From: Streptomyces sp. T12
GTDB lineage: Bacteria; Actinomycetota; Actinomycetes; Streptomycetales; Streptomycetaceae
DNA length: 64,000 nt
Reading direction: 5' to 3'
NCBI RefSeq assembly: GCF_028736035.1
Contig: NZ_CP117866.1
Coordinates: 8,969,001-9,033,000, forward strand
Both the position numbers and the translations under genes were made by a program. The notes beneath the pieces were generated by a model. The model worked only from the letters and a program-made list of their open reading frames with translations. It had not been told where the DNA came from and did no database searches. Each line of letters begins with the position of its first letter. Position 1 is the first letter of the stretch. Below, piece by piece: positions 32,004-40,714 of this stretch.

Positions 32004-33095
32004 TCAGGCGACCCGGTACTCCTGTACCTCCTCCGCCCTCAGCGTCAGCCCGTGGCCGATGCCCTGCGTCGGGGTCACCGTGCCGCCCGTCGGGTCCAGG
32101 GCGCCGTCGAAGAACATGTCCTCCATGCGGACGTGGTCGTGGAACCACTCGATGTGGCGGAGGTTGGGGATCGCGGCGGCCGCGGCGGCGTGGGCGTGCG
32201 GGGCGCAGTGCGCCGAGACCTGCAGGCCATGGGCCTGGGCCAGGGCGGCGGCGCGCAGGAACTCGGTGAGGCCGCCGCAGCGGGTCGCGTCGATCTGGAG
32301 GCAGTCGACCGCGCCCGCGGCGATCATGCGGGCGAAGTACGGGAGGTCGTAGCCGTATTCTCCGGCCGTGATGTCGCACGCCAAGGCGTCGCGGATCAGG
32401 CGCAGGCCGGTCAGATCGTCCGAGGACACCGGCTCCTCGAACCAGCCGACGCCGTGCTCGGCGAGGGCACGGCCGACGCGGACCGCCTGCTTGCGGGTGT
32501 AGGCGCCGTTGGCGTCGACGTACAACTCGGCCTCGGGGCCGACCACTTGGCGGGCCGCCTCGACCCGGGAGAGGTCGCGCAGGACCGCGCGGCCCCAGTC
32601 CTCGCCGATCTTGATCTTCACGCGTGGGATGTGCTGGCCGTGCACCCAGCCGTTCAACTGGGCGGCCAGATGGGTGTCGTGGTACGTCGTGAAGCCTCCG
32701 CTGCCGTAGACCGGGACGTGTTCCCGGCAGATGCCCAGCAGCCGGGCCAGGGGCAGTTCGAGCAGGCGGGCCTTGAGGTCCCACAGGGCGATGTCCAGCG
32801 CCGAGATCGCGCAGGCGGCGACGCCCGGGCGGCCCGCGTTGCGGACCGCGCGGGACATCGCCTCGTGCGCGGCCGGGATGTCCAGGGCGCTTCGCCCCTC
32901 GACGAGGGGTGCGAGGTGGTCGCGCAGGAGGTCGCCGACCGCCGCCGGGCCGTACGTCCAGCCGGTGCCGGTCGCGTCGCCCGCCGTCACCTCGGCGATC
33001 ACCACGGTCGTGGAGTTCCAGGCCAGCGTCCCGTCCGCCTCGGGGGCGTCGGTGGGCACCGTGTAGACGGAGACGACGGGGAGGTGGAGTTTCAT
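32004..33095 (-). CDS. Enolase-superfamily enzyme (mandelate racemase/muconate lactonising type)
   Basis: A 363-residue protein. The barrel carries VKIKIGEDW (KxK general-base motif, about residue 163), the three metal ligands in YVDANGAY, WFEEPV and ITAGEYGYD, and a QIDATRCGG strand. The N-terminal capping domain is present. The residues fit the mandelate racemase subgroup acting on acid sugars or related carboxylates, but specificity is not predictable. The ATG at 33095 is chosen because the family domain begins here; the frame runs further upstream without homology. It follows the LLM gene by 20 bp on the same strand, so they probably form an operon. Confidence 0.87.
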   Translation of the reverse strand: MKLHLPVVSVYTVPTDAPEADGTLAWNSTTVVIAEVTAGDATGTGWTYGPAAVGDLLRDHLAPLVEGRSALDIPAAHEAMSRAVRNAGRPGVAACAISALDIALWDLKARLLELPLARLLGICREHVPVYGSGGFTTYHDTHLAAQLNGWVHGQHIPRVKIKIGEDWGRAVLRDLSRVEAARQVVGPEAELYVDANGAYTRKQAVRVGRALAEHGVGWFEEPVSSDDLTGLRLIRDALACDITAGEYGYDLPYFARMIAAGAVDCLQIDATRCGGLTEFLRAAALAQAHGLQVSAHCAPHAHAAAAAAIPNLRHIEWFHDHVRMEDMFFDGALDPTGGTVTPTQGIGHGLTLRAEEVQEYRVA

Positions 33096-33115
33096 CGCGT
33101 GGGTCCTGCCCCTTG

Positions 33116-34105
33116 TCACGGCTGCAGCTGCGGCAGCACCTTCGTACGGTAGAAGTCGAAGAAGCCGCGCTGGTCGGGGCCGATCTGGCTGACGTAGACC
33201 CGGTCGAAGCCCGCGTCGGCGAAGGCGTTCAGCTCGGTCACGTGCTCGTCGACGTCGTCCCCGCACACCGTGTTCTCGCTCACCATCTGCTCGGTCACCA
33301 GCGGTTCCAGCTGCTCGAAGTGGCGCGGCGAGGGCAGGATCTGGGCCATCTCGCCGGGCAGCAGCTGGTTGGACCACAGCCGCCGTACGGTGCGTACGGC
33401 CTCGTCGCGGTCGGTGCCGTAGCAGTCCTTCGTGCCGCCCATGACCGGCTTGGCGTGCCCGCCGCCCGATGGGGGTGCCCCCACGCCTTTAAGGCAGTGG
33501 GGGAGGAACTGGGTCACCAGCTCCTGGTCCGGCATCATCGTGATGAAGCCGTCGCCGACCCGGGCCGCGAGCGCCGTCGCCGCCGGGCCGAAGCCGGAGA
33601 TGTCGATCTGGACCGGCTCGTCGGGGACCGTGTAGAGGCGGGCGTTCTCCACCCGGTGGTGGGCGCCGTAATGGCTGACCTCCTCGCCGGTGAACAGCCG
33701 GCGCATGATCAGGATCGCCTCCTCCAGCATCTCCAGGCGTACGCTCGCGGGCGGCCAGATATGCCCGAGGATGTGCTCGTTGAGGGCCTCACCACTGCCG
33801 ACGCCGAGCCGGAAACGGCCGTTCGTCATGACCGCGGAGGTCGCCGCCGCCTGCGCCACCACCGCCGGGTGGGTCCGCACGGTCGGGCAGGTCACGGCCG
33901 TCTCGACGGGCAGCGACACCGCCTCCGAGAGCGCGCCGATCACCGACCACACGAACGGGCTCTCGCCCTGTGCGTCGTTCCACGGGTGGTAGTGGTCCGA
34001 GATCCACAGCGACTGGAATCCGGCCTGCTCCGCCATCCTCGCCTGCTCGACGAGTTCGGCGGGACGGAACTCCTCGCACGCCAGGAAGTGGCCGTACTCG
34101 GGCAT
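33116..34105 (-). CDS. LLM-class F420-dependent oxidoreductase
   Basis: A 329-residue luciferase-like monooxygenase-fold protein starting MPEYGHFLACEEF. The segments SLWISDHYHPW, TNGRFRLGVGSGEALNEHI and the C-terminal FADAGFDRVYVSQIG match the F420-dependent glucose-6-phosphate-dehydrogenase-like subfamily (TIGR03557 type) widespread in Streptomyces. GGAGG lies 7 bp upstream of the ATG. Residues about 200-215 (LPHCLKGVGAPP) are encoded by a palindromic repeat that appears inserted in frame. It leads the enolase-superfamily gene and diverges from the NDH-2-like operon. Substrate unknown. Confidence 0.87.
   Translation of the reverse strand: MPEYGHFLACEEFRPAELVEQARMAEQAGFQSLWISDHYHPWNDAQGESPFVWSVIGALSEAVSLPVETAVTCPTVRTHPAVVAQAAATSAVMTNGRFRLGVGSGEALNEHILGHIWPPASVRLEMLEEAILIMRRLFTGEEVSHYGAHHRVENARLYTVPDEPVQIDISGFGPAATALAARVGDGFITMMPDQELVTQFLPHCLKGVGAPPSGGGHAKPVMGGTKDCYGTDRDEAVRTVRRLWSNQLLPGEMAQILPSPRHFEQLEPLVTEQMVSENTVCGDDVDEHVTELNAFADAGFDRVYVSQIGPDQRGFFDFYRTKVLPQLQP
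33470..33505. repeat. In-frame palindromic element inside the LLM gene
   Basis: On the coding strand the core is CCCCCAC-T-GCCTT-A-AAGGC-GTGGGGG, a hairpin with one bulged base, followed by CACCCCC that can alternatively pair with GTGGGGG. Similar C/G-run hairpins are common as dispersed repeats between Streptomyces genes; here one lies inside a coding sequence without breaking the frame. Confidence 0.6.
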
Positions 34106-34301
34106 GGAGACACCTCCGGGACTGCCGCGTCGAGTCAGCGGCGGGACGGGTTGCCGTCCGGGTACCCGGCGGCCCGACGGGAAACCGGGCCGGCCGGGTC
34201 GGCGTGCCGGAAACCGGTGCTGCCCCGGGGCGACGTTTGGGGGCCTTGACCAGGGGGACGCGGAAGGCTCCCGAGGTACGCGACAGCCCCGGAGGCCAAC
34301 C

Positions 34302-36302
34302 GTGAGTCGACCCCGCATCGTGATCGTCGGCGCCGGATTCGCCGGGTACCGGGCGGCCCGCACCCTGTCCCGGCTCGCCCGGAACAAGGCCGACATCACC
34401 CTGCTGAACCCGACCGACTACTTCCTGTATCTGCCCCTGCTGCCCCAGGTCGCCGCCGGCATCCTGGAACCGCGCCGGGTGACCGTCTCCCTCTCCGGCA
34501 CCCTGCCCCATGTGCGGCTGGTGCTGGGCGAGGCCGACGCCATCGACCTCGACGGGCGCACGGTGCACTACACCGGCCCCGAGGGCGACGGCGGGACGCT
34601 GACCTTCGACCGGCTGATCCTCGCCGCGGGCAGCGTCAACAAGCTGCTGCCCATCCCCGGCGTCGCCGAGCACGCGCACGGCTTCCGCGGCCTGCCCGAG
34701 GCGCTGTATCTGCGCGACCATGTGACCCGGCAGGTGGAGCTCGCGGCCGCCGCCGACGACCCCGAGAGCTGCTCGGCGCGGTGCACCTTCGTGGTGGTGG
34801 GCGCCGGATACACCGGTACGGAGGTCGCCGCGCAGGGCAAGCTGTTCACCGACTCCCAGGTGCGCAAACACCCCCTGCGGGCAGGCATACGGCCGCGCTG
34901 GATGCTGCTCGACATCGCCGAACGCGTCCTGCCCGAGCTGGACGAGCGGCTGTCGCGCACCGCCGACCGGGTGCTGCGGCAGCGGGGCGTGGAGGTGCGG
35001 ATGGGTACCTCCGTGAAGGAGGCCACGCACAGCGGAGTGCTGCTGACCGACGGCGAGTTCGTCGACACGCGCACGCTGGTGTGGTGCGTCGGCGTACGGC
35101 CCGATCCGCTCGCCGAGTCCCTGGGATTGCCCCTGGAGCGGGGCCGCCTTCTCGTCGACCCGCTCCTCCAGGTGCCGGGCCGGCCCGAGGTGTTCGCCGC
35201 CGGGGACGGGGCCGCCGTGCCCGACCTGGAGAAACCCGGCGCGTACACGCCGATGACCGCCCAGCACGCTTGGCGGCAGGGCAAGGCCGTGGCCCACAAC
35301 GTCGCCGCGTCCCTCGGCATCGGGGAGCGGCGCGCCTACCGCCACCGCGACATGGGCTTCGTCGTGGACCTGGGCGGCGTCAAGGCGGCCGCCAACCCGC
35401 TCGGCGTCCACCTGTCCGGCGTGGCGGCGGGCGCGGTCGCCCGCGGCTACCACCTCGCCGCGATGCCCGGCAACCGCGTCCGCGTCGCCGCCGACTGGCT
35501 CCTGGACGCCGTACTGCCGCGCCAGGCCGTGCAGTTGGGCCTGGTGCGAGCGTGGTCGGTACCGCTGGACACCGCGTCACCGGAGGTGCCTCGGGTGCCG
35601 GGGCGGGGGGAGACGGAGGGGGAGGGGGGAGTGGGGAGCCGGTCTGGTGCTGGGCCCGCCAAGGGTTCGGGGGCAGGGCCTGCGACCGCCGCGGGCGCCG
35701 TCGAGCATGCCGGTGCCGGCAGGGACCCCGGATCTTCGGGCGCGGGCAGCGACCCGGCCGCGCCCGCGAAGGGCTTCGAATCGCCGAGCTCCGCAGACCA
35801 CCCTGATGCCATTGAGGCCCAGGACAGCAAGCGCTTCGGGGCTCCCCTTTCCGTCCGGCGCCCCGATGCCGTCAAGGGTGGCGGGGCATCAGGCCGGGGC
35901 CGCGCCGGCACCCCCGAGAAGTCCGGACCTCCCGACCCCGTCCAGGACCCCGACGCCGCCAAGCACGACGAACCCCCTGGCCCCGTGAAGCGCCCCGACC
36001 CCCGACCGCATGGCAAGCCGCGCCCCGGCACCCCCGCTGGTGGCGCCCCCTCGACCGCCGCCCCCGGGAACGGCGAACCGTCCTCTGGCGCGCCCGCTGG
36101 TGGCGACCCAGTCACCGCCGCCCCCGGGAACGGCGAACCGTCCTCTGGCGCCCCCGCAGGCAGCGCCCCCTCCACCGTCACCCCCGAGACCGGCGAACCA
36201 CTCCCTGGCACCCCGTCCATCCACAAGCCCCACCCCGACGCCCCCACAGCCCCCGAACCGCCCGAACACCGTTTCCACAACCCTTCGGAAGGCGCCTCAT
36301 GA
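34302..36302 (+). CDS. NDH-2-like NAD(P)/FAD oxidoreductase with long Pro/Gly-rich tail
   Basis: A 666-residue protein. Residues 1-430 form a type II NADH dehydrogenase-like flavoprotein: FAD motif IVIVGAGFAGYRAA (about 5-18), NAD motif VVVGAGYTGTEVA (about 165), and the second FAD motif VFAAGDGAAVPD near residue 300. From about 430 to 666 the protein is a low-complexity Pro/Gly/Ala/Ser/Asp-rich tail with 20-residue repeats. GTG 34302 is preceded by GGAGG at 6 bp. The stop overlaps the transketolase start (ATGA). It likely passes electrons from NAD(P)H to quinone at the membrane; no strong membrane helix is seen. Confidence 0.88.
   Translation: MSRPRIVIVGAGFAGYRAARTLSRLARNKADITLLNPTDYFLYLPLLPQVAAGILEPRRVTVSLSGTLPHVRLVLGEADAIDLDGRTVHYTGPEGDGGTLTFDRLILAAGSVNKLLPIPGVAEHAHGFRGLPEALYLRDHVTRQVELAAAADDPESCSARCTFVVVGAGYTGTEVAAQGKLFTDSQVRKHPLRAGIRPRWMLLDIAERVLPELDERLSRTADRVLRQRGVEVRMGTSVKEATHSGVLLTDGEFVDTRTLVWCVGVRPDPLAESLGLPLERGRLLVDPLLQVPGRPEVFAAGDGAAVPDLEKPGAYTPMTAQHAWRQGKAVAHNVAASLGIGERRAYRHRDMGFVVDLGGVKAAANPLGVHLSGVAAGAVARGYHLAAMPGNRVRVAADWLLDAVLPRQAVQLGLVRAWSVPLDTASPEVPRVPGRGETEGEGGVGSRSGAGPAKGSGAGPATAAGAVEHAGAGRDPGSSGAGSDPAAPAKGFESPSSADHPDAIEAQDSKRFGAPLSVRRPDAVKGGGASGRGRAGTPEKSGPPDPVQDPDAAKHDEPPGPVKRPDPRPHGKPRPGTPAGGAPSTAAPGNGEPSSGAPAGGDPVTAAPGNGEPSSGAPAGSAPSTVTPETGEPLPGTPSIHKPHPDAPTAPEPPEHRFHNPSEGAS
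36031..36210 (+). repeat. 60-bp tandem repeat (three copies) in the oxidoreductase tail
   Basis: The unit CCCCCGGGAACGGCGAACCG and its surroundings recur at an exact 60-bp period (36061 and 36121, with a diverged third copy from 36181 and a partial one from 36031). Each unit encodes 20 residues of the type APGNGEPSSGAPAGG. Copies two and three are almost identical, which suggests recent duplication by slippage. Confidence 0.85.
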
Positions 36303-38146
36303 ACACCGCTGAACTCGTCGAGCTCGCCCAGCAGTTGCGGGTGGACAGTGTGCGGGCCTCAGCTGCGGCCGGTTCGGGGCATCCGACGTCGTCGATGTCT
36401 GCCGCCGATCTGACGGCCGTACTCCTCGCGAACCACCTTCGCTATGACTTCGACCGGCCCGCCCACCCCGCCAACGACCGCCTCGTCCTGTCCAAGGGGC
36501 ACGCCTCGCCCCTCCTGTACTCGGCCTACAAGGCGGCGGGCGCCATAGAGGACGGCGAACTGCTCACCTTCCGCAAGATCGGCAGCCGTCTCGAAGGGCA
36601 CCCCACGCCGCGCCGGCTGCCGTGGCTGGAGACGGCGACCGGCTCGCTCGGGCAAGGGCTGCCGATCGGGGTCGGGATCGCGCTGGCCGGGAAGCGGCTC
36701 GATCGGTCCGGGTACCGGGTGTGGGTGCTGTGCGGGGACAGTGAGCTCGCCGAGGGGTCCGTGTGGGAGGCCGCCGAGCACGCGGCGTACGAGCATCTGG
36801 ACAACCTCACCGCGATCGTCGACGTGAACCGGCTGGGCCAGCGCGGCCCGACCCGGCATGGTCATGATCTCGACGCCTACGCCCGCCGCTTCCAGGCCTT
36901 CGGCTGGCACACCATCGAGGTGGACGGGCATGACGTGGACGCCATCGACCGGGCGCTCGGGGAGGCGCGGTCCACCAGCGGGCAGCCCACCGTCGTCCTC
37001 GCCCGCACGCTCAAGGGCAAGGGCGTCCAATCCGTCCAGGACCGTGAAGGACTGCACGGAAAGCCGCTGCCGGACCCCGAGGAGGCGATCGCCGAGCTCG
37101 GCGGCCCCCGCGACATCCAGGTCCGTGTCCATGAGCCGCCCGCCGCCCGCATGCTGCACGCCGTCCCGGCCGGGCACGTCGAACTGCCCCGCTGGGAGAA
37201 GGGGGAGGAGGTCGCCACGCGGAACGCCTACGGCGAGGCGCTCGCCGCCCTCGGCACCGGCCGCGGTGACGTCGTCGCCCTGGACGGTGAGGTCAGCGAC
37301 TCCACCCGCGCCGAGTTCTTCGCCAAGGAACACCCGGACCGCTTCTTCGAGTGCTACATCGCCGAGCAGCAGTTGGTCGCCGCCGCGGTGGGGCTCTCGA
37401 CGCGCGGCTGGGTGCCGTACGCCTCCACCTTCGCGGCCTTCCTGACCCGCGCCTACGACTTCGTGCGCATGGCGTCGGTCAGTGGCGCCGACATCAACCT
37501 CGTCGGCTCGCACGCCGGCGTCGCGATCGGGCAGGACGGGCCGAGCCAGATGGGCCTGGAGGACCTGGCGATGATGCGGGCCGTGCACGGCTCGACCGTG
37601 CTGTACCCGTGCGACGCCAACCAGACCGCCCAGCTCGTCGCCGCCATGGCCGGACTGGAAGGCGTCCGCTATCTGCGCACCTCGCGCGGCGCCGCCCCGG
37701 TCATCTACGGCCCCGACGAGGAGTTCCCCGTCGGCGGCAGCAAGGTGCTGCGGTCCAGCCCGTACGACCGGCTGACCGTCGTCGCCGCCGGCGTCACCGT
37801 GCACGAGGCCCTCGCCGCCGCCGACGCCTTGGACCGCGACGGCATCCAGGTCAGGGTCGTCGACCTCTACTCCGTCAAGCCCGTCGACCGGGCCACCCTG
37901 CGCCGGGCCGCCGAGGACACCGGCTGCCTGCTCACCGTGGAGGACCACCACGAGGAGGGCGGCATCGGCGACGCCGTCCTCGACGCCTTCCTCGACGGGC
38001 GCCCCGTGCCGCGCCTGGTGCGCCTCGCCGTCCGCATGATGCCGGGCTCGGCGTCCCCGGACGAGCAGCTGCACGCAGCCGGCATCGACGCCGCGTCCAT
38101 CGCCGCCGCGGGCAAGCTGCTGGTCGAGGAGGCCGTCGTCCGATGA
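36299..38146 (+). CDS. tkt: Transketolase (single-chain)
   Basis: A 615-residue thiamine-diphosphate enzyme. The TPP/Mg motif is GDSELAEGSVWEAAEHAA then LTAIVDVNRLGQRG (GDS...N, about 140-180); upstream SKGHASPLLYSAYKA carries the catalytic histidine; the pyrimidine-binding half has YIAEQQLVAAAVGLSTRG with the catalytic glutamate, and SHAGVAIGQDGPSQMGLED. The length is shorter than classical bacterial Tkt (about 660) and matches a second transketolase type found in Streptomyces alongside the pentose-phosphate copy. Starts on ATGA overlapping the oxidoreductase stop and itself overlaps the LigD-like start, so the three are one translational unit. May serve xylulose/pentose or formaldehyde-type metabolism; not determinable. 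Confidence 0.9.
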   Translation: MNTAELVELAQQLRVDSVRASAAAGSGHPTSSMSAADLTAVLLANHLRYDFDRPAHPANDRLVLSKGHASPLLYSAYKAAGAIEDGELLTFRKIGSRLEGHPTPRRLPWLETATGSLGQGLPIGVGIALAGKRLDRSGYRVWVLCGDSELAEGSVWEAAEHAAYEHLDNLTAIVDVNRLGQRGPTRHGHDLDAYARRFQAFGWHTIEVDGHDVDAIDRALGEARSTSGQPTVVLARTLKGKGVQSVQDREGLHGKPLPDPEEAIAELGGPRDIQVRVHEPPAARMLHAVPAGHVELPRWEKGEEVATRNAYGEALAALGTGRGDVVALDGEVSDSTRAEFFAKEHPDRFFECYIAEQQLVAAAVGLSTRGWVPYASTFAAFLTRAYDFVRMASVSGADINLVGSHAGVAIGQDGPSQMGLEDLAMMRAVHGSTVLYPCDANQTAQLVAAMAGLEGVRYLRTSRGAAPVIYGPDEEFPVGGSKVLRSSPYDRLTVVAAGVTVHEALAAADALDRDGIQVRVVDLYSVKPVDRATLRRAAEDTGCLLTVEDHHEEGGIGDAVLDAFLDGRPVPRLVRLAVRMMPGSASPDEQLHAAGIDAASIAAAGKLLVEEAVVR

Positions 38147-39072
38147 CCGGCGACGACGCCACGAGGAAGGTGCGGGCCGGTCGCCGTACGGTCGAGGTCA
38201 AACGCGTCGACAAGGTGCTGTTCCCCGGTGGCGGCGGCGCCAAGGAGTACACCAAGGGCGACCTCGTCGACTACTACCGGTCCGTCGCCGCGTTCATGCT
38301 GCCGCACCTGCGCGGCCGCCCGCTGATGCTGGAGCGGCTTCCCGACGGCGTCGACGGGCCGAAGTTCATGCAGAAGAACACCCCGGAGAACTATCCGGAG
38401 TGGATCACCCGCGCCGAGGTGTCCAAAGAGGACGGCACCGTCTGTCACACGGTCTGCGACGACACCGCCACCCTCGTCTTCCTCACCGACCAGGCCTGCC
38501 TCACCCTGCACCGCTGGCTCTCCCGCACCGACCGCGTCGACCGGCCCGACCGGATGGTCTTCGACCTCGACCCGGCCGAGGACTCCTTCGCGCAGGTCAG
38601 GGAGGCGGCCGGGCTGCTCGGTGAGCTGCTCGACGAGTTGGGGCTGCCCTCGGCGCCGATGACCACCGGCTCGCGCGGGCTGCACATCGTCGTACCGCTC
38701 AACGGGCACCACGACTTCGACGAGGTCCGGGAATTCGCCAAGGACGTCGCCGGGGTCCTGGAGTCGGCCCGCCCGGACCGGCTCACCACCGCCGCCCGCA
38801 AGAAGGACCGCGGCGACCGCCTCTACCTCGACGTGCAGCGCAACGCCTACGCCCAGACCGCCGTCGTCCCCTACACCGTCCGCGCCCGGCCCGGCGCACC
38901 CGTCGCCACGCCCCTGACCTGGGCCGATCTGGACGACCCGGACCTGCACGCCCGCCGCTGGACCATCGCCGACGCCGCGGAGCACGCCCGCACCAACCCC
39001 TGGTCCGGGCTGCTGGACCGGGGCCGCGCCCTCGGACCGGCCCGGCGCAGGCTCGACGTACTGCGAGGCTGA
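38143..39072 (+). CDS. LigD-type non-homologous end-joining polymerase domain protein
   Basis: A 309-residue stand-alone archaeo-eukaryotic primase-like polymerase (PolDom). Hallmarks are FMQKNTPENYPEW, the catalytic metal motif MVFDLDPAED (DxD), the TGSRGLHIVVPL loop with the conserved histidine and a C-terminal GDRLYLDVQRNAYAQT block with the third acid. No ligase or nuclease domain is attached. In Ku-dependent end joining, PolDom fills or extends ends with ribonucleotides. No ku or ligase gene is in the window. It starts on ATGA overlapping the transketolase stop. From memory, S. coelicolor has the same gene just before its gas-vesicle operon. Confidence 0.9.
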   Translation: MTGDDATRKVRAGRRTVEVKRVDKVLFPGGGGAKEYTKGDLVDYYRSVAAFMLPHLRGRPLMLERLPDGVDGPKFMQKNTPENYPEWITRAEVSKEDGTVCHTVCDDTATLVFLTDQACLTLHRWLSRTDRVDRPDRMVFDLDPAEDSFAQVREAAGLLGELLDELGLPSAPMTTGSRGLHIVVPLNGHHDFDEVREFAKDVAGVLESARPDRLTTAARKKDRGDRLYLDVQRNAYAQTAVVPYTVRARPGAPVATPLTWADLDDPDLHARRWTIADAAEHARTNPWSGLLDRGRALGPARRRLDVLRG

Positions 39073-39131
39073 AGTAGCCGTACCAGGGGTTTGGGCCGAG
39101 CCTCCCGGGCCACTCGGCGCAGGAGGCGCCC

Positions 39132-39464
39132 ATGAATGATTCACAGAACACACCCAAATCATCCAGACGGCAGACGGGCGGGGCGGACAAGCAGCCGACC
39201 CCCATGGAGATCCTGAGTCAGGCACGCAGCCAGCTCGCCGAACTCACCGGCATGAACGCGGAGACGGTGTCGTCCTTCGAGCAGACGGAGGACGGCTGGA
39301 CGCTCGAGATCGAGGTCCTGGAACTGGTCCGCGTCCCCGACACGATGAGTCTGCTGGCGAGCTACCAGGTCGATCTCGACCCCGAGGGACAGCTCACCGG
39401 GTATCGGCGCGTGCGTCGCTACGAACGTGGCCGTTCCGACGCACACAGGCCCGGCGGTCGGTAG
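39132..39464 (+). CDS. gvpO: Gas vesicle protein GvpO
   Basis: A 110-residue protein with a polar N-terminus and the GvpO domain: MEILSQARSQLAELTGMNAE, then GWTLEIEVLELVRVPDTMSL and YQVDLDPEGQLTGYRRVRRY. GvpO is an accessory or regulatory gas-vesicle factor. AGGAGG precedes the ATG. It begins the ten-gene cluster, 59 bp after the LigD-like gene, so the cluster promoter should lie in or before this gap, though I see no clear -35/-10. Confidence 0.9.
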   Translation: MNDSQNTPKSSRRQTGGADKQPTPMEILSQARSQLAELTGMNAETVSSFEQTEDGWTLEIEVLELVRVPDTMSLLASYQVDLDPEGQLTGYRRVRRYERGRSDAHRPGGR

Positions 39465-39517
39465 GCCGCACCGCCCACCCCAAGCACCCCGTCATGAGAC
39501 AAGGAGGAACGGTCGGC

Positions 39518-39943
39518 ATGACCGTTGTCCCGGCACAGCAGACCGGCGGCGGAGGCGGCAGCAGCGGCCTCTACGACGTACTGGAGCTCGTCCTCGACAG
39601 GGGGCTCGTCATTGACGCATTCGTGCGCGTCTCCCTGGTCGGCATCGAAATCCTGAAGATCGACGTCCGTGTCGTCGTCGCCAGCGTCGACACCTATCTC
39701 CGCTTCGCGGAGGCGTGCAACCGGCTCGACCTGGAGGCCGGGCCGCGCAAGGCGCCAGGCCTGCCCGACCTGGTCGGTGAGATCACCGAGTCCGGCGCGC
39801 GTGGCAAGTCCAAGGGGGCGCTGTCCGGCGCTGCCGAGACCATCTCCGACGCCTTCAAGCAGGCGCGTGAGGAAGGCGAGGCGCAGCCCAAGCAGCGCAC
39901 CCGCAAGTCCACCACGGCGCGCAGGAAGGAGGAGCAGGAGTGA
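39518..39943 (+). CDS. gvpA: Gas vesicle structural protein GvpA
   Basis: A 141-residue protein. Residues about 17-75 are the GvpA core (SGLYDVLELVLDRGLVIDAF and VGIEILKIDVRVVVASVDTY) that polymerises into the ribbed protein shell. The Streptomyces type carries a C-terminal extension of about 65 residues that is polar and lysine/arginine rich near the end (KQRTRKSTTARRKEEQE). ATG 39518 is preferred over ATG 39494 because AAGGAGG lies at the right distance. The stop overlaps gvpF as GTGA. Confidence 0.9.
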   Translation: MTVVPAQQTGGGGGSSGLYDVLELVLDRGLVIDAFVRVSLVGIEILKIDVRVVVASVDTYLRFAEACNRLDLEAGPRKAPGLPDLVGEITESGARGKSKGALSGAAETISDAFKQAREEGEAQPKQRTRKSTTARRKEEQE

Positions 39944-40710
39944 GCACGTATGTGTACGGCATCACCGCGAGTTCGCATCCCGACCTTCCGGGGGACCTGG
40001 GCGGTGTCGGCGACCCGCCGCGCCCGGTGCGCGTCCTGAAGGAGGGTGCGCTCGCCGCCGTGGTCAGCGACGCCCCCGAAGGGCTGCGCCCCAAGCGCAA
40101 GGAACTGCTTGCCCACTCGACCGTGCTCGCCGAGGCGGGCGCGGGCGGCTGCGTACTGCCCATGCGGTTCGGCAGCGTCGCCCCCGACGACGACACGGTC
40201 ACCGGGGTGCTCGCCGAACGCGTGGAGCACTACAAGGAACGCCTGGGGGCCCTCGACGGCAAGGTCGAGTACAACGTGAAGGCCACGCACGCCGAGGAGG
40301 CCGTGCTGCACCGCGTCCTGGCCGAGAATCCGGAGATCCGGGCCATGACGCAGGCCAACCGGCAGACCGGCGGCGGTTCCTACGAGGAGCGGCTGCGGCT
40401 CGGCGAGATGGTGGTCGCCGCGGTCAAGGCCCAGGAGGCCGAGGACGCGACCGACGTGCAGCACACGCTGGAGCCGGTAGCGGACGCGGTCAGTGTGGGT
40501 CCGGAATCCACCGGCTGGCTCGCCAACGTGTCGTTCCTGGTCGACCGCGGCTCGGCCGAGACGTTCATGACCGCCGTCGAGCAGCTCCGCAAGGGCCATC
40601 CGCACCTCGACCTGCGGGTCAACGGCCCGCTGCCGCCGTACAGCTTCGTCGAGCCCGGCCCCGCCGAGCCCGCGGACAGCATGGTCGGCGGCGAAACGGC
40701 GAAGGAGTGA
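39940..40710 (+). CDS. gvpF: Gas vesicle protein GvpF (GvpF/GvpL family)
   Basis: A 256-residue member of the GvpL/F family: STYVYGITASSHP opening, VLPMRFGSVAPDDDTV middle (the V/M-P-x-R-F-G-T hallmark), and LANVSFLVDRGSAETFMTAV followed by VNGPLPPYSFVE closing. The family places GvpF on the gas-facing side or as an assembly chaperone binding GvpA. Starts at GTG overlapping gvpA's stop; 4 bp separate it from gvpG. Confidence 0.9.
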   Translation: MSTYVYGITASSHPDLPGDLGGVGDPPRPVRVLKEGALAAVVSDAPEGLRPKRKELLAHSTVLAEAGAGGCVLPMRFGSVAPDDDTVTGVLAERVEHYKERLGALDGKVEYNVKATHAEEAVLHRVLAENPEIRAMTQANRQTGGGSYEERLRLGEMVVAAVKAQEAEDATDVQHTLEPVADAVSVGPESTGWLANVSFLVDRGSAETFMTAVEQLRKGHPHLDLRVNGPLPPYSFVEPGPAEPADSMVGGETAKE

Positions 40711-40714
40711 GGCC

